64,000 nt of DNA, from assembly GCF_018691265.1 (NCBI RefSeq), contig NW_024881321.1, positions 26,323,698 through 26,387,697 on the forward strand, read 5' to 3'. Below, in pieces: positions 1 through 11,490 of the stretch. The position numbers were made by a program, and so were the translations under genes. Position 1 is the stretch's first letter. Each line of letters starts with the position of its first letter. This stretch comes from Tyto alba. Taxonomy: Eukaryota > Chordata > Aves > Strigiformes > Tytonidae. The notes under the pieces are model-generated. The model was not told where the DNA came from and made no database searches. It saw only the letters and a list, made by a program, of their open reading frames with translations.

Positions 1-494
1 CCTATATCACTATCTGCAGAGTGGATCAGACCATATGGTATGAAAATTTAACTTTCATTAATGTTATGAATGTTGTCCCTCTTTACATTGGCATGTAGTC
101 TAGCTTCTAGATGGATGCCACACTACATAAGCTTCAAATGAATATTTTTGCCTAGCTGTGTTTCTCTTGGACACAGTGGTTCTCTGTAGCCCACACACAA
201 ATATTGATTTCATATTCTTTCAACTTGTCTAGATATTTTTTTAAGCATTTAATCTAACTATTTACTCTCGATGTTTTGTTCACTGCCTGGAATTATAAAT
301 AGATAGTAAATCTTTCATTAACTAGAATAATTTTCCATGAATAAAGAACCCTGATTATATAAAAATATATAAATCTGAGATTTCCTTTTGCATTACACTC
401 AGCTGAGCATTTGAAGAAATTAGATTAGCTAATTTGAATTTAAAAAGGAATCAGTCTCAGTTATGTTAACTTACTGGGAAGATGGTTATTAAGG

Positions 495-584
495 TTTTTG
501 TTTTGTTTTGTTTTGTTTTGTTTTGTTTTGTTTTGTTTTGTTTTGTTTTGTTTTGTTTTGTTTTGTTTTGTTTTGTTTTGTTTT
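495..584 (+). repeat. (TTTTG)n microsatellite
   Basis: About 17-18 uninterrupted copies of the pentamer TTTTG on the plus strand, with no visible interruption. Pure arrays of this length are usually length-polymorphic. It is not attached to a recognisable retroposon body, so an origin from a poly-A tail is possible but not shown. Confidence 0.95.
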
Positions 585-766
585 AAACTGTGCCATGAAG
601 GATCAAAAGAAAGTTATTTCAAATTTCTTAGAGACTGAGTGGTGATGGGAGGTGTTTTAATGACAGTTTTTGTCTTGAAAAATCTAGTACAGAAGATATT
701 CACATGGACAACCTTTTAATATTCACATCCCAGTTCAAGATAATATGAAATGGGGACTTGAACACT

Positions 767-790
767 ATGTGTGTATGTGTGTGTGTGTGT
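767..790 (+). repeat. (TG)n dinucleotide tract
   Basis: Short alternating TG run with one A interruption. It is a simple sequence repeat with no associated element. Confidence 0.85.
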
Positions 791-2243
791 AAAATTAACT
801 ACTTACTTAAATATGAGTCATATAATGAGAAGCCTTACATGCCTATGCCTAGATCTATACCTATAAATTTTTCACTGTTCTGTTTAAAAAATATAATAAA
901 TTGGAACTGATTTAGTAGTCTTTAAGTAAATGAAAGGTAAAGATCAGTGTAGGTATTAATTGATGCAAATTCCTTAGAATACTGCATCACTGATACTGCT
1001 TACTCTTCCTTGGAGCCAAAGGTGAAAAGCACAGATTGTTACTGACTTGGGGAAGAAGAAAACTGATCCATGCCAAGAACATTTTACCATTGGTACTTGT
1101 TAGATGTCACCTGTGTGTTCTGGAAGATGAATTGAGTCCATACCAGTATGATTTAGCACACCCACATTTCAAAATTACTTGGAGACCATCATTGGTTTGA
1201 GGATTTTCACATCATGAACCGCCACCTCAGAAGTAAGCCACGGAAAATATTAGTGGCTTTGTCTACGAACCAAACCTGGATGGCTAGTTTAGAACAGATG
1301 ACTAAATTTGGACATAAATCCCATCTTGTGCTGCTCAGGTACTTCAGCATGTTCTTGCACTTGGATGTCAATGGATAGAATTCCTTTCACTGTGTGTTTA
1401 TTTCCTTTCACAGTCATACAGGCTTGCTCTGTAGTCACAGGGAAGAAATGGAGCCTTTCAGAGGATGATTTCTCCCAAATGTTTTAGATGTTTATCTTCA
1501 GATGGGATATTTTGTTGTTATATTGACTATATACTTATTATATTTAAAAGTGACATTTTGAAGAAAATTCAAGTTCACTAGCCCAGATAGTTTTGCCATT
1601 AATCACATTTGCTATAGATACACAACAGAGCTTTGTCACAAAACTAAGCTGTGAGATAGGTGGCAAGCTGGAATCACACTGACGCTTTCACCAGGAAATT
1701 AAGACATTTATAAATAAAGAATAAATAATTATTTAATTTAAAATAATTCTTTTAGGTTGCGAGAGTTCTTACCAAGGAAAGAAATGTGAAAGGGACACAG
1801 AAGGGACAGAAATATAAGCCACACTGTGAAAGCACTAATTGTGTGAGTTATATAGGTAGCTGTATACTACCGACAGACTAGATTTTACTGAGATCCTACT
1901 GAGTTAGGGATACTCTCCTTCAGCTGGAAACATCTACTTTTTGCACTGAATCTACAAGGAACCTAAGACAAATGCTTAAACAATTAGTTACATTTCACAC
2001 AGCTAAAGTTATCTAAGATAAGTCCCATTGAAGATTAGTAATATACAAGGTCTTCTGGAGATGAAAGAAACCAATAAATATGTTTATATTTCACTCAGTT
2101 ATATAAATAATGACTTTCCCTTCCTAGTCTGGCCTCTTCTTCACCTCACTGTTCTTGCACAGTTTTTGAATCTCCTAGAATGTCTCGAACTATATGTTGA
2201 TTAATGCCTCTGTGAAGTGTGCGTTGGCTTTTTTCATCACATC

Positions 2244-2275
2244 CACCCTTGAAATGGAGCACCCTTGAAATGGAG
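2244..2275 (+). repeat. 16-bp perfect tandem duplication
   Basis: The unit CACCCTTGAAATGGAG occurs twice back to back (2244-2259 and 2260-2275). It looks like a replication-slippage duplication. No function is implied. Confidence 0.9.
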
Positions 2276-3230
2276 AAGCTCAAGCTCAGACAAGAAAACA
2301 AGATAACTTGGGGTTGTGTCATGAAAATCCCATGTCCAGAGTCAAAGGAAAGTACCATGAGACAAGGATATAAAGGTTGATAGATAAATTGGTTGATTCC
2401 TTAACATTTTTCATTCTCATTATAGTCTTTATTAACGGGACTTTTAAAAAAGGCTTCTTTTTGAATATAGTACTCAAGCTATTACTGTCACAAGGACAAA
2501 TGAAGGTTGTGTTTTTCTCTTTTCTTATTACAATTATTTTTTGTTAGGAGAAAATATTACTTTGGTACCATTTGTCAGTCTTACCATAATCTTAGCTCTG
2601 GGATAAAATTCAGAGTTCTTAAGGTACAGAAAAAGGCAGAGAAGGTCTGAAGTTTTCTGATAACAGTACGTTTCTCTCCAGAGAATATAACTTCTTTTCT
2701 TCCCAGTTATATCCTGTTTGCAATGGGAGCAATTATGTAATTCTGATCACCATAGTCACACTCTGACAATGACCTGGAGTTAAAAGAACTGATTTATCTT
2801 TTAAAATGTAGTATTGATCATTATTCTCTTGACATAATCATCATAAACTGATGACATATATGGCAGGTGTAGCTTTCTCTTCTTTCTCTTTTCCCCTGCT
2901 CACTTGGCCAATTTACTTCTTCTATTTAATCTTGTATTTTTCCCTCTGCTTATATGGAGGTCTTAAAACAGTCAAAAGAGATCACTGCTAAAACAGCTTA
3001 GTGTTCATTTCTCTCTCTCCTTTTCCCCTTTTTCAAAAATTTTTCTGGTGAAAGCACCAGTAAAACACCTACTTTATGTAGACTGTATTTGATATGGACT
3101 GAAAAAGCATTGAAGATACATCTTGCCTTATGGCAGAGTACACATTACCAATTTTTTTGGGGGGAAAGGTCTATAGTTTACTTGCCTATATCAAAAATTA
3201 GTAAAATTTCTTACTTAGTAAGAGCTGGGG

Positions 3231-3254
3231 AAAAAAAAAAAAAGAAAGAAAAAG
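3231..3254 (+). repeat. A-rich tract
   Basis: Run of A with scattered G, about 60 bases upstream of the degraded LTR that begins near 3311. It is a low-complexity tract and no retroposon body precedes it. Confidence 0.8.
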
Positions 3255-3310
3255 TTTATATGGGTGGGATTTAATTCTAGATTTTAGATATCAAGGCTTG
3301 TCTGATCTTC

Positions 3311-3854
3311 TGTATACTAGTTCTGGCTGGAATGGAGTTAATTTTCTCCATAGCAGCCCGTATAGTGCTATGTTTTACATTTGTGACTAAAACAGTGTCG
3401 ATAAAACACTGATGCTTTAGCTATTGCTGAACAGTGCCTGCACAGCTCCAAGGCCACCTTTGTTTCTCCCACCACCCTGCCAACAAGTCAGCTGGGGGTG
3501 GGCAAGAAGTTGGGAGGGGACACAGCTGGAACAGGTGACCCCAACTGACCAAAGGTCGTATGGTATAATCCCATACCATATGACATAATGTTCAGCAATA
3601 AAAGCTAGGTGTAATCTTTCCAAGGTGGCAGTTGCTCAGAGACCAGCTGGGCATTGGTCTGTTGGTGGGAGTTGGTTAGTAATTGCCTTTGTATCATTTG
3701 TTGGGTTTTTTTCTTTCTTTCATTTACTAAACTATCTTTATATCAACCCATTATTTTTTGTCCCATTTGCTTTTCTGATTCTCTTCCCCATTCTGTTGGG
3801 GTCAGAGGGATTGAGCAAGGTCTTGGCTGGGGTCAACTGATCTCAACCTGCTAT
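3311..3854 (+). mobile_element. Degraded ERVL-type solo LTR (same family as 26454-27047)
   Basis: The 5' end reads as a diverged TG start followed by CTGGCTGGAATGGAGTTAAT and then TTTTCTCCATAGCAGCC. The minus strand of the LTR at 26454-27047 has a corresponding order: CTGGTTTTGGCTGGGAGAG near its start, a GGGGACACAGC-like block, an ACTGACC block, and the palindromic-looking ATACCATATGACATAATG followed by CAGCAATAAAAGCT, which sits where a TATA box would be. No internal retroviral sequence follows on either side, so this is a lone LTR. Many substitutions and the absence of a clear target-site duplication point to an old insertion. Both ends are approximate; the terminal CA is not recognisable. 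The open frames at 3625-3860 and 3417-3623 are by-products of its local composition, not genes. Confidence 0.8.
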
Positions 3855-6800
3855 AGTTAATGAAGATCAACAGTGTAGGGTGGGATTTAGTTGATTAAAT
3901 GTGCCATTTGAGATGTGCTAAGGTATCTTGCCTAGGCCCTTGCTGTCTCTCCAGAAGGATAAAGGCATGCCATACCTCTGTTGTCATATCCAACACACCC
4001 TGCTCTCCTTACCCATTCCCCCTCTTCCTAAGGGTTTTTTTGGTAGAGCCTAAGAAAATATTATCACAGGGGCACAGCAGAATTTAGAGAGCTACTCCTC
4101 CATCCCTAAAATTTTTCACTTGAATCTAGTCTTTGAAAACCATTGAGCCAATGGGTCTGGATATTGTGGTCCAGTGCCACAGACATGAAAAAAGCTATGG
4201 TGGTAGCCAAGCATGTCAAATCACACTATGTGCCTATATTTAAGAAACAAAATAGATGATCCTCAGATATCCTTTGACTTTGATAGATGAATAGATAGTT
4301 TGTGTATAGTCAACCTCTGGGCATTTAGATGTTGACAGCACAGAATGTAATCTAATCTTGTACATAATCACCATTCATCTGGGCCAAAGAAGAGGCTTTG
4401 TATTGCTTTTTATTATTTAATACTAGTTTTCAGGAGGTAACAGCTAGACTTACCTATAAAGTTTAAAATCTATTTTGCTAAAGCCTCTCCAAGGAGAAAC
4501 TTATAGCAGTCTTTCTTCATTGCACACTGATATATAATAATATGTAGAGCATAATACATTGGAGAAAAAAAATGTAGAGGATGGCATGATAACTACACAT
4601 ATTTTATCTACATAATCTATGTATGTTCTGTGGGACATAGAGTGATATTAAATTCATTTATTGGATTTTACTATTAAGATTCAAAATGGAAGAATATGCA
4701 AAGCATCTTCCCTTTGTTTAACAGTACACTGAAATTTACTTTAATGCAGCTGAACAAAATAAAATCTGTTTTAAAAGGCAGATGAGAAGCATTGACCTTG
4801 ATAATAGGTGAAGGGGTTATAATGGGAAAGTAAATTTTGCTGGACTGCTTCATGAATTTTACCTGGAGAAATTCCAAACTAAATGTATAGACAGGAGAAT
4901 ATAATAACAGGAAATTTTATCATATCTTAAAATCAAGTAAACCAAGTAGGGACGAGACAGTAGGAACCTAAAACTTTTTGTCACACAGTAGTCCAATCTG
5001 TACATGAGTAATGTCATATCAACATCCCAGAGGTCTAAAAATATCCAGACCTAGTTAAGACATGCGTATGTAATTTATTAAATAATGCACTGGAGAAGAC
5101 AAGATGAAAAATGAAATTAATGTATTAAAAAGGGCAAGTTATTTTGACCCAGATTACCCAGAAAGGAGGAGTTAGAGGTTTTTACTGGTGATATGGAGCA
5201 GAAGAAATGTTAAAGCTCAGATTAAAAGTGAAAATGTATGATAGATTAGATAACAGAAACTGAAGTAATCCATAAAGCACATGAATTTGTGGTTAATGTA
5301 CAAGGAAACAATAAAATTACACAGTGATGTTTTTATTGAAAAGCAGAAAACTAAGAAGTTAATAATTGCATATACACAAGAGTGGACTGGACAAGCAAAT
5401 TACCATGTAGTTCAGTTGTGGAGTCTGTTCACAGACTGGACTTTGATGTGCTGGATTGTGGGTAAAACTCTATTGGTCTGTTTAGGCAAAAGAAATCAAC
5501 AGGAATTAACTCTTGAGCTGGATGTCATAGAGAAATATGTGATTCATCTTCAAGATGAAGAGACAAGTAGAAAGCAAGATGACACTAAAAAGATGTGTTT
5601 GGCTTGCCTTCCTTTTGCTAGACATAGAAAAATTTAGCAAAATTTTTTTTTTCTGCAGAAAAAGTAATCAGAATTCATTATCTTTTTCCTTCAAAGTATG
5701 ATTACGGACTTTGTAGAATATAGACTTAATCTGTGGAGGGACAAAGTATATGTTATTAAGAATGTTTTAATTTGGTAAACATGTAGTACTTGATGGTCTG
5801 TAATTCCACATGCATGACATTTTGACCTTTGAAAATGTAGCTAATAATATATCACAATGCCTCTTGCAATAATTCAAACATTTTTGTGCCATTTGTTTCT
5901 ATGCTGTGTCCATGTGTGCACTGATAAATGTTCAAGTGTCTTGTTATAAGTATAACACTCATATTTCCTTCTCTGGAGTGTGTGAACAGATAGATGCTGC
6001 ATTATAGCAGTAGTACTGACATTTCAATTCAGAGCCAAGGCCACAAACACTTACAGCAACTGCCTTTCTATTAAATGTTTGTCAGCCAAAGAGACTGATG
6101 ATTGCTTCTTTCATATTTCTTGTACATGCTGAGCTACACCAAAGACAAAATGTCAGGTAAAAATCAGTGCATACCCTTTTTCTGATAGCAAAACTCTTAG
6201 CTTGCATACAGAGACTGTGTCCTTTCAGGAACATGCTATCACAGTGCACACTGCGATCCTTTAATTGAAAAGTAGTGTAGGTAGATAATTGTGCAGATTA
6301 GAGACATACCCACGATGTGTGCCAATTATGCATGAAAAAAAAAATGAATCTTTGTATGATGAGGGGGATAAAATCAGTCTGATATAATCATAGTAGAGAC
6401 AAACTTTCCCCATAACCCCCACATGAAATTAGAACTTGTAACTTTTAAGTGACGCAGTGGGGGCTGGTTTATTGCTAATGCTTTTGAATAGGCCCTCCAG
6501 GGCTTGTTCACTTTTAGTTTCTTGGTAAGTACTTTGAACATAAATGGAGCTTAAATGAACTGGCATGATAGACTCTCATTTCTGTAACACCTGTAAAATT
6601 TCCACTATAGTCATCCCCTGTTCTGTCTCATCCTCTTGATAGTCCTGTTTGTGACAGTATAAAATTTAGAGAAAGGATTTATTTGTTTACTTATTTTAAA
6701 ATCTGGGCAAATGGGAGAGTGGGAGTTTCAGAAAACAAGTTATTTAAAAGTAGTAACCACAATTTGCTCTATGTACTGATAGCCTTCCAGTGAATAGCTG

Positions 6801-8818
6801 TACTATCACCAGCATACAGCATTTCAGCTAATCTCAAGTGCTATTTTCAGTGCAGTCAGCCATAAAAATCAAGTACCAATACAGTTAAGAGCGTCTGTGG
6901 CACTGATGATTTGTGCCACTACTGATATTGAAGGTGTTAGACATAAGTTTATTTTTATATTTACTTATTTATTAAATATTTTATGGTTTACATCTTTTTT
7001 TTTTAAATAACTTTTCTTCTCTCCATCACCCATTCAAAGAAAGAAGTATGTTTTTTTCCTCCTCTGTCTTAGAGGAAGAAGGCTGAGTTTTAGTGTCTGC
7101 TCTGTCAGGGAAGGATTGAGTGAGAAGGAATCTGAGAGTCTCACTGGAGCAATTGGGGAAGAAGTTGTGTGTGAGAGAGGTTTTGGGGGAAATGGAACTC
7201 TGGAAAAACCAATTTTCCTATGTTTCTCTTTGGCACAGTTTTACATGGGTAGTTCTCTGAGTAGATGGGGAAAGAAAGTTTTTTATCCTAACCTTATACT
7301 GTAATTTTTTGGGAGAAAGTTGGAGAATTTTCAGATGCCAAGAACTATGAATTTTTGAAATGTCTGATTTTTCCATTATCATTAACCATAGTGAACCTCA
7401 GATATGGGCGTCATGCAGCTTTGGGAAAGTTCCTATCCTGTACTTCAAACTGCTTTAGAGTGCCTATTAGTACAATATAGTATATTTTTCTTTTGATGAT
7501 TTTGTTCTGCTAAAGAAAAAAGGGAGCCACAGACAGATGGAGCACACTTTAAGGCTAATGCTTATTCAGCACTACAGAATAATAAAAATTTGTTAAAGTT
7601 ATTAATATGGTAACTTCATAATTTATAATAATATAATATATAGTGTATGATGTAAGTTGCTAACATAAACACAACCTCTGTAAATGGGAAATAAGTCAAT
7701 GGCTGAATGATTACAAATAATGAAGACTGATTTTTAAAAACACCCTGTCACTTAAATTAATGTTATTTTCTGTTAAAAGGCTTTTAAAAATAAATTAAAA
7801 GATTTTTGTGTGGTTCTAAACCTGTTAAAATCTGGTATTATATTATAATCCTTGAATACGTATAATATTTGTACTACACTGTAATTCAAGTGGCTATTAT
7901 TTACACCTATGAACAAGTAATTTACCTCTTCTTCATAGAAAAAGAGAAAATTAGGTATTCAGAAGTGAAGTGGTGTCAGTTTTCTGGGTTCAATTTAATC
8001 TCAACTAACTTCAGTACTTAACTGAAGTACAAAGATAGGAACCTATTTTCCTCTCAATCAATGAAGAAATTATATACCTCTAGACCGTAAGTGGCCTGAC
8101 ACATCTGGAAGTGCTATTTCTTCCCACTGAAAATAAGAGGAGTGTTCAGGAACTTAGAGTTTTAAACTCACAATCCATTTAAGCTTGCATAAGTCAATAC
8201 TTATATCAAAAGAAAATAGACAGGCTTCCCCTACTCTTCCTTATTACTCATTCCCACCCTACATTCTACCACATGTTGCACCCACATAAGCCCACCAAAA
8301 ACACCCAGAAGCACTAGATCCCAGCTAGACTTTGCCACTGCAAGGCAAAGGGCACTGTCATATTGCATTTTCAGTTAATACTCTGACTGTATTGGATTTC
8401 AGTACTCAGCATCAGAAATATTAAAGTTTGTAATATAGACTAAACTACAGCAGAACCTGTTGGAAAAAAAACAAAAAAACAAAAAAAAAAAAAAAAAAAC
8501 AAAAAAAAAAACACAAAACAAACAAAACAAAAAAAAAAAACACCAAAAATCATTTTGATATGCTGTGTGTGTACATACTGTCTATTATCGGTAACTCACT
8601 TATGAAAATCCTCACTGAATCACACCAGTAAACAAATTTTAAGCAACTGCAATTTCTCAAATAACATCAGGCTTATCAATTTTTATCTGGACATGCTGAT
8701 TTGTCTTTATAACAATACACAAGATCTTACTATGTATCTGTAGGATGGGAATTTACTCCCACATTTATTTATGCAATTTATTTATGCACTAGGTAACCTG
8801 GTTTTTCACATATAATGG
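3855..8818. other. Non-genic DNA, no gene seen
   Basis: Nothing here could be assigned to a gene or named transposon. A 118-codon frame at 5281-5637 on the plus strand has no recognisable domain, no supporting neighbour and no clear splice context, so I do not call it. An A-rich low-complexity tract lies at 8463-8541. The remainder is AT-rich sequence without obvious structure. Confidence 0.55.
8463..8541 (+). repeat. A-rich low-complexity tract with C interruptions
   Basis: About 80 bases of long A-runs broken by single C residues. It resembles an expanded poly-A tail but no LINE or retropseudogene body was recognised upstream. Confidence 0.9.
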
Positions 8819-9837
8819 TGTTGTGGTTTGAGCTCAGAGGGAAACTGAGTACCACACAGTCGCTCACTCCCCCTTTCCCCCCTCAGCACTGAGAAGGAGA
8901 AAATGAAGTAGAGGCTCAGGTATTGAGATAAGAACAGGGAGGGGTAAATCACTCATTAGCATCACAGACAAAAGACAGACTTGTTAGGGGAAGTAAAAAG
9001 GAACATAGATTTAATACAGGCACTAACAACAACAACACTTAACAGACAAAGACAGTGAGAAGCATTAGCACATCTTGAAAGCACCTGTCCCCACCTCTCC
9101 TTCTTCCCTGGCTCAGCTCTGCTCCCAGTATCTTTACCTCCACTCCCCAGCAGTGCAGGGCAGCAGGGAATGGGGGGTGCAGTCAGTGCTCCTGTTTCTT
9201 CCATCATGGAGGAAGGGGAGCTTCTGGAGCCTCTTTCCCCTGCTCCAGCATGGTTCCCCTCTCACAGGAGACAGTTGTTCTTAAACTTCCTCCATATTGA
9301 GTCCCTCCCATGGGATGGAGCCCTTCCCAGAGATGCTCCAGCATGAGACACCCCTGTGTGTTACAATCCTCCCAGTGTCAAACTACAACAGGGGAGGCTG
9401 CTTCTTCCCAGAGGACACCAGCCTCCTTCAGGTCCAATCACCTTATATTACCATGTGGAGCCCCCCACAGACCACATATCAGCATCTGCTCCACTGTAGA
9501 CTTCCATGGGTGGTGGGAGCGGGGGAAAACCATGCTCTCTCACCACAGGATATAGAGGGGTCTCTGCTCTGACACACCACCCCCCGCTTTTCCTCCTCCA
9601 TTCTTCCACTGACCTTGGTGTTCACACAGATGTTGCACCTCCTTCTCACAACTCCAATACCTCCTCCCAGATCACTTCTTAGATACATTATCACAGAGCT
9701 GTATCTGATTGGTTTGGCCTTGGTGCAGAGATGGGTCTGACTTGGAGCCAGTAGAGCTTTGAAAAGCTTCTCACAGGGGGACACCACTGTAGCCCCCTCC
9801 TCTGCTATCAAAAACCCCATCACTCAAACACAGGACG
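8819..9837 (-). mobile_element. Solo LTR, family B (about 1.02 kb), antisense
   Basis: Begins TGTTGTGGTTTGAGCTCAGA, the reverse complement of the LTR 3' end, and finishes at ...CACAGGAC, the reverse complement of the TGTCCTG start seen in the copy at 44089. The body aligns by eye along its length with the copies at 44089-45155 and 49478-50518: a block with TTAGTGCC/ACTAACAAC, GGAAGAAGG-like and GGAGCAG-like motifs, and AAGCTTCTCACAGGGG near the end. The flanks are AATGG (8814-8818) and AATTG (9838-9842), compatible with a 5-bp target-site duplication with one change if the last base is G instead of A. Read on the minus strand, ATTAAA at 9010-9015 lies where the polyadenylation signal should be, and the TATA-like site near 9677-9686 is altered. 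No internal gag/pol region is present. The overlapping open frames on both strands at 8962-9823 are products of the GC-rich LTR. Confidence 0.85.
9010..9015 (-). promoter_or_regulatory. LTR polyadenylation signal (ATTAAA variant)
   Basis: TTTAAT on the plus strand reads ATTAAA on the minus strand, at the same relative place as AATAAA in the sense copy at 44969. It is likely the R-region signal of the LTR; present activity is unknown. Confidence 0.5.
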
Positions 9838-11370
9838 AATTGAAAATGATGGAGAAAAATATCTGGAAAGAGCTAAAGGTGATATACAAAATTCACTAGA
9901 CTTAAAAAATTTTAATGAAGACAAAAACTTATTTTCTGTCCCATGCTTTGCAAGATCCCTTATGAAGCACAGTGGAAAAAACTCAAAAATAATGATAAAA
10001 ATAAAAAGATTTTCTTTTGTTTTTAATAGTCAGTATTTAAAAAAAACAATACTAAGTTAATATGTTCTTAATATTGTTTATTTTAAATACTTCTATGTGT
10101 TTCTTAGTTTATTCAAATTAATTGTTCTTACAATTTATATAATATTTGTTGATACATACACAGAGCTTCTTGTAGCATTTTACAGTAAGAAGTGGATAAG
10201 CTATTAAATTAATAGATGACAAAAAAGCACTAAACAGACATACAAGTTTTAGGTTAACAGGAACCTTAAAACTTAATGTGGGTTGAAAATGTTATACTCC
10301 AGATATGTAAAAAAAATATATGTTCTTCTTTATATGCATGCATAATTCCTCAAAATATTGTGCATGAAAATACTGTGGCCTATATGTACATCTGTGATTC
10401 AGGATTTCAATGGATTTGCTACTGTTATTATTTCAGGCTCTGCCATGCATCTGCAAGTACACACATCCACCCCTATCCAAGACTGAAACTGCCAGGACCA
10501 ATCACACTTACTTTTTTACTTAAAAATGTAAATTGCAGTGTATATTCTCTTATATAGAAGCATTTTGTTCTGTTTTAGCATATTTTACTTTCATTGTATG
10601 AAATTATAAACTACAACAGTTAACCAAACCTGTGATTAAAGCATATTTTCCAGAGGACTATGATAACTACCAGCTCCTCTTCACATAAATTGTTTATCAC
10701 TCATTTCCTTCAGAGGTTGTTGTTTAAAATGAGTAGACACAATGAGTTATTGCCTAGAAGGGAAAAAAAATTGTCATATAGTGCACCACATGGTTTTGTA
10801 CAGACATTCATTTAAAGAGACATTATAAGATTTTAAAGTGTCTTCTGAGAACCAAAGTGATATGTGTTTAGTAGGCAGCAGCAGAATAGCTATACCTTTA
10901 TTAAAAGCTGATTATTATAATACTAGGCAGTGAACTAAATATTTTTAGCTATTTTTAACTACTTAATAAATAATCTCTAAGATTTATCTTGTTTTCAGTA
11001 TCTAAGGAGAAAAACTTTTCAAAATTAAGGTCAATTTAAACTGTGCAATATCTAAATGAGAAAAACACACTCAAAACCTCTGCTTGTAATAATTTCCAAT
11101 AGGTTCCGAGTATGTGATAGATTAAAAGTTGCTTCACCCCAAACCCTTTCCATTCTGTTCTTTGTTTCCATTATAGTCATTGCTGTGACAATGTATGCTC
11201 TATTAACACCAATTTTAAATGAGCCACCTTTCATACTGATATTCATGTGGCTGTGGTGCAACAGGACTATCTTCAGGGCGGAAAATCTGAACAGAAGCAT
11301 AATAAATACCAAAATTGAAGAAAGGAACCTCATATAATGCGGTTTGGACTATCATTCTTCTATTCTGTCA
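9838..11370. other. Non-genic DNA, no gene seen
   Basis: AT-rich sequence between an LTR and a CR1 tail. Frames at 10276-10557 and at 11052-11337 (open on both strands at once) show no domain or family signature. Simultaneous opening of both strands over the same 280 bases is typical of chance low-stop composition. Confidence 0.55.
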
Positions 11371-11490
11371 GAATCATGGAATGGCTCAATTTAGAGAGAC
11401 CTCAGGAGCATTCCATTCTAACTTTCTGCTTAAAGCAGGGTCAGCCATGAGATTAGACGAGGATGCTCAGGGCTTTGTCCCTGACATTCA
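11371..11490 (-). mobile_element. CR1 LINE 3'-end fragment, antisense
   Basis: Starts GAATCATGGAATGGCTCAAT, followed by GACCTCAGGAGCATTCCATTCTAAC and GCTTAAAGCAGGGTCAGCCATGAG. This order matches the reverse complement of the conserved CR1 3' untranslated region. It is 5'-truncated, as most CR1 copies are, and diverged. The right boundary is uncertain because similarity fades after about 11490. Confidence 0.75.

Larger units (their letters stand above)
1..3310. other. Non-genic AT-rich DNA, no gene seen
   Basis: No coding region, RNA gene or recognisable transposon could be supported here. The only open frame of note lies on the minus strand near 2146-2358; it has no domain and crosses a small tandem duplication. 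The stretch holds a (TTTTG)n array at 495-584, a short TG tract at 767-790, a 16-bp tandem duplication at 2244-2275 and an A-run at 3231-3254. The rest looks like single-copy intergenic or intronic sequence. Confidence 0.6.

Noticed and set aside
495..584. Regularly repeated unit considered as a CRISPR or satellite array
   Set aside because: The unit is 5 bases with no spacers: a plain microsatellite in vertebrate DNA.
5281..5637. 118-codon plus-strand frame with a plausible-looking C-terminal half
   Set aside because: No recognisable family or splice support, no conservation evidence available, and its composition fits AT-rich non-coding DNA.
8962..9823. Overlapping frames on both strands, one 114 codons
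   Set aside because: Inside the LTR 8819-9837.
11052..11337. 93-codon frames open on both strands over the same interval
   Set aside because: No protein features on either strand; simultaneous openness is expected by chance in low-stop sequence.
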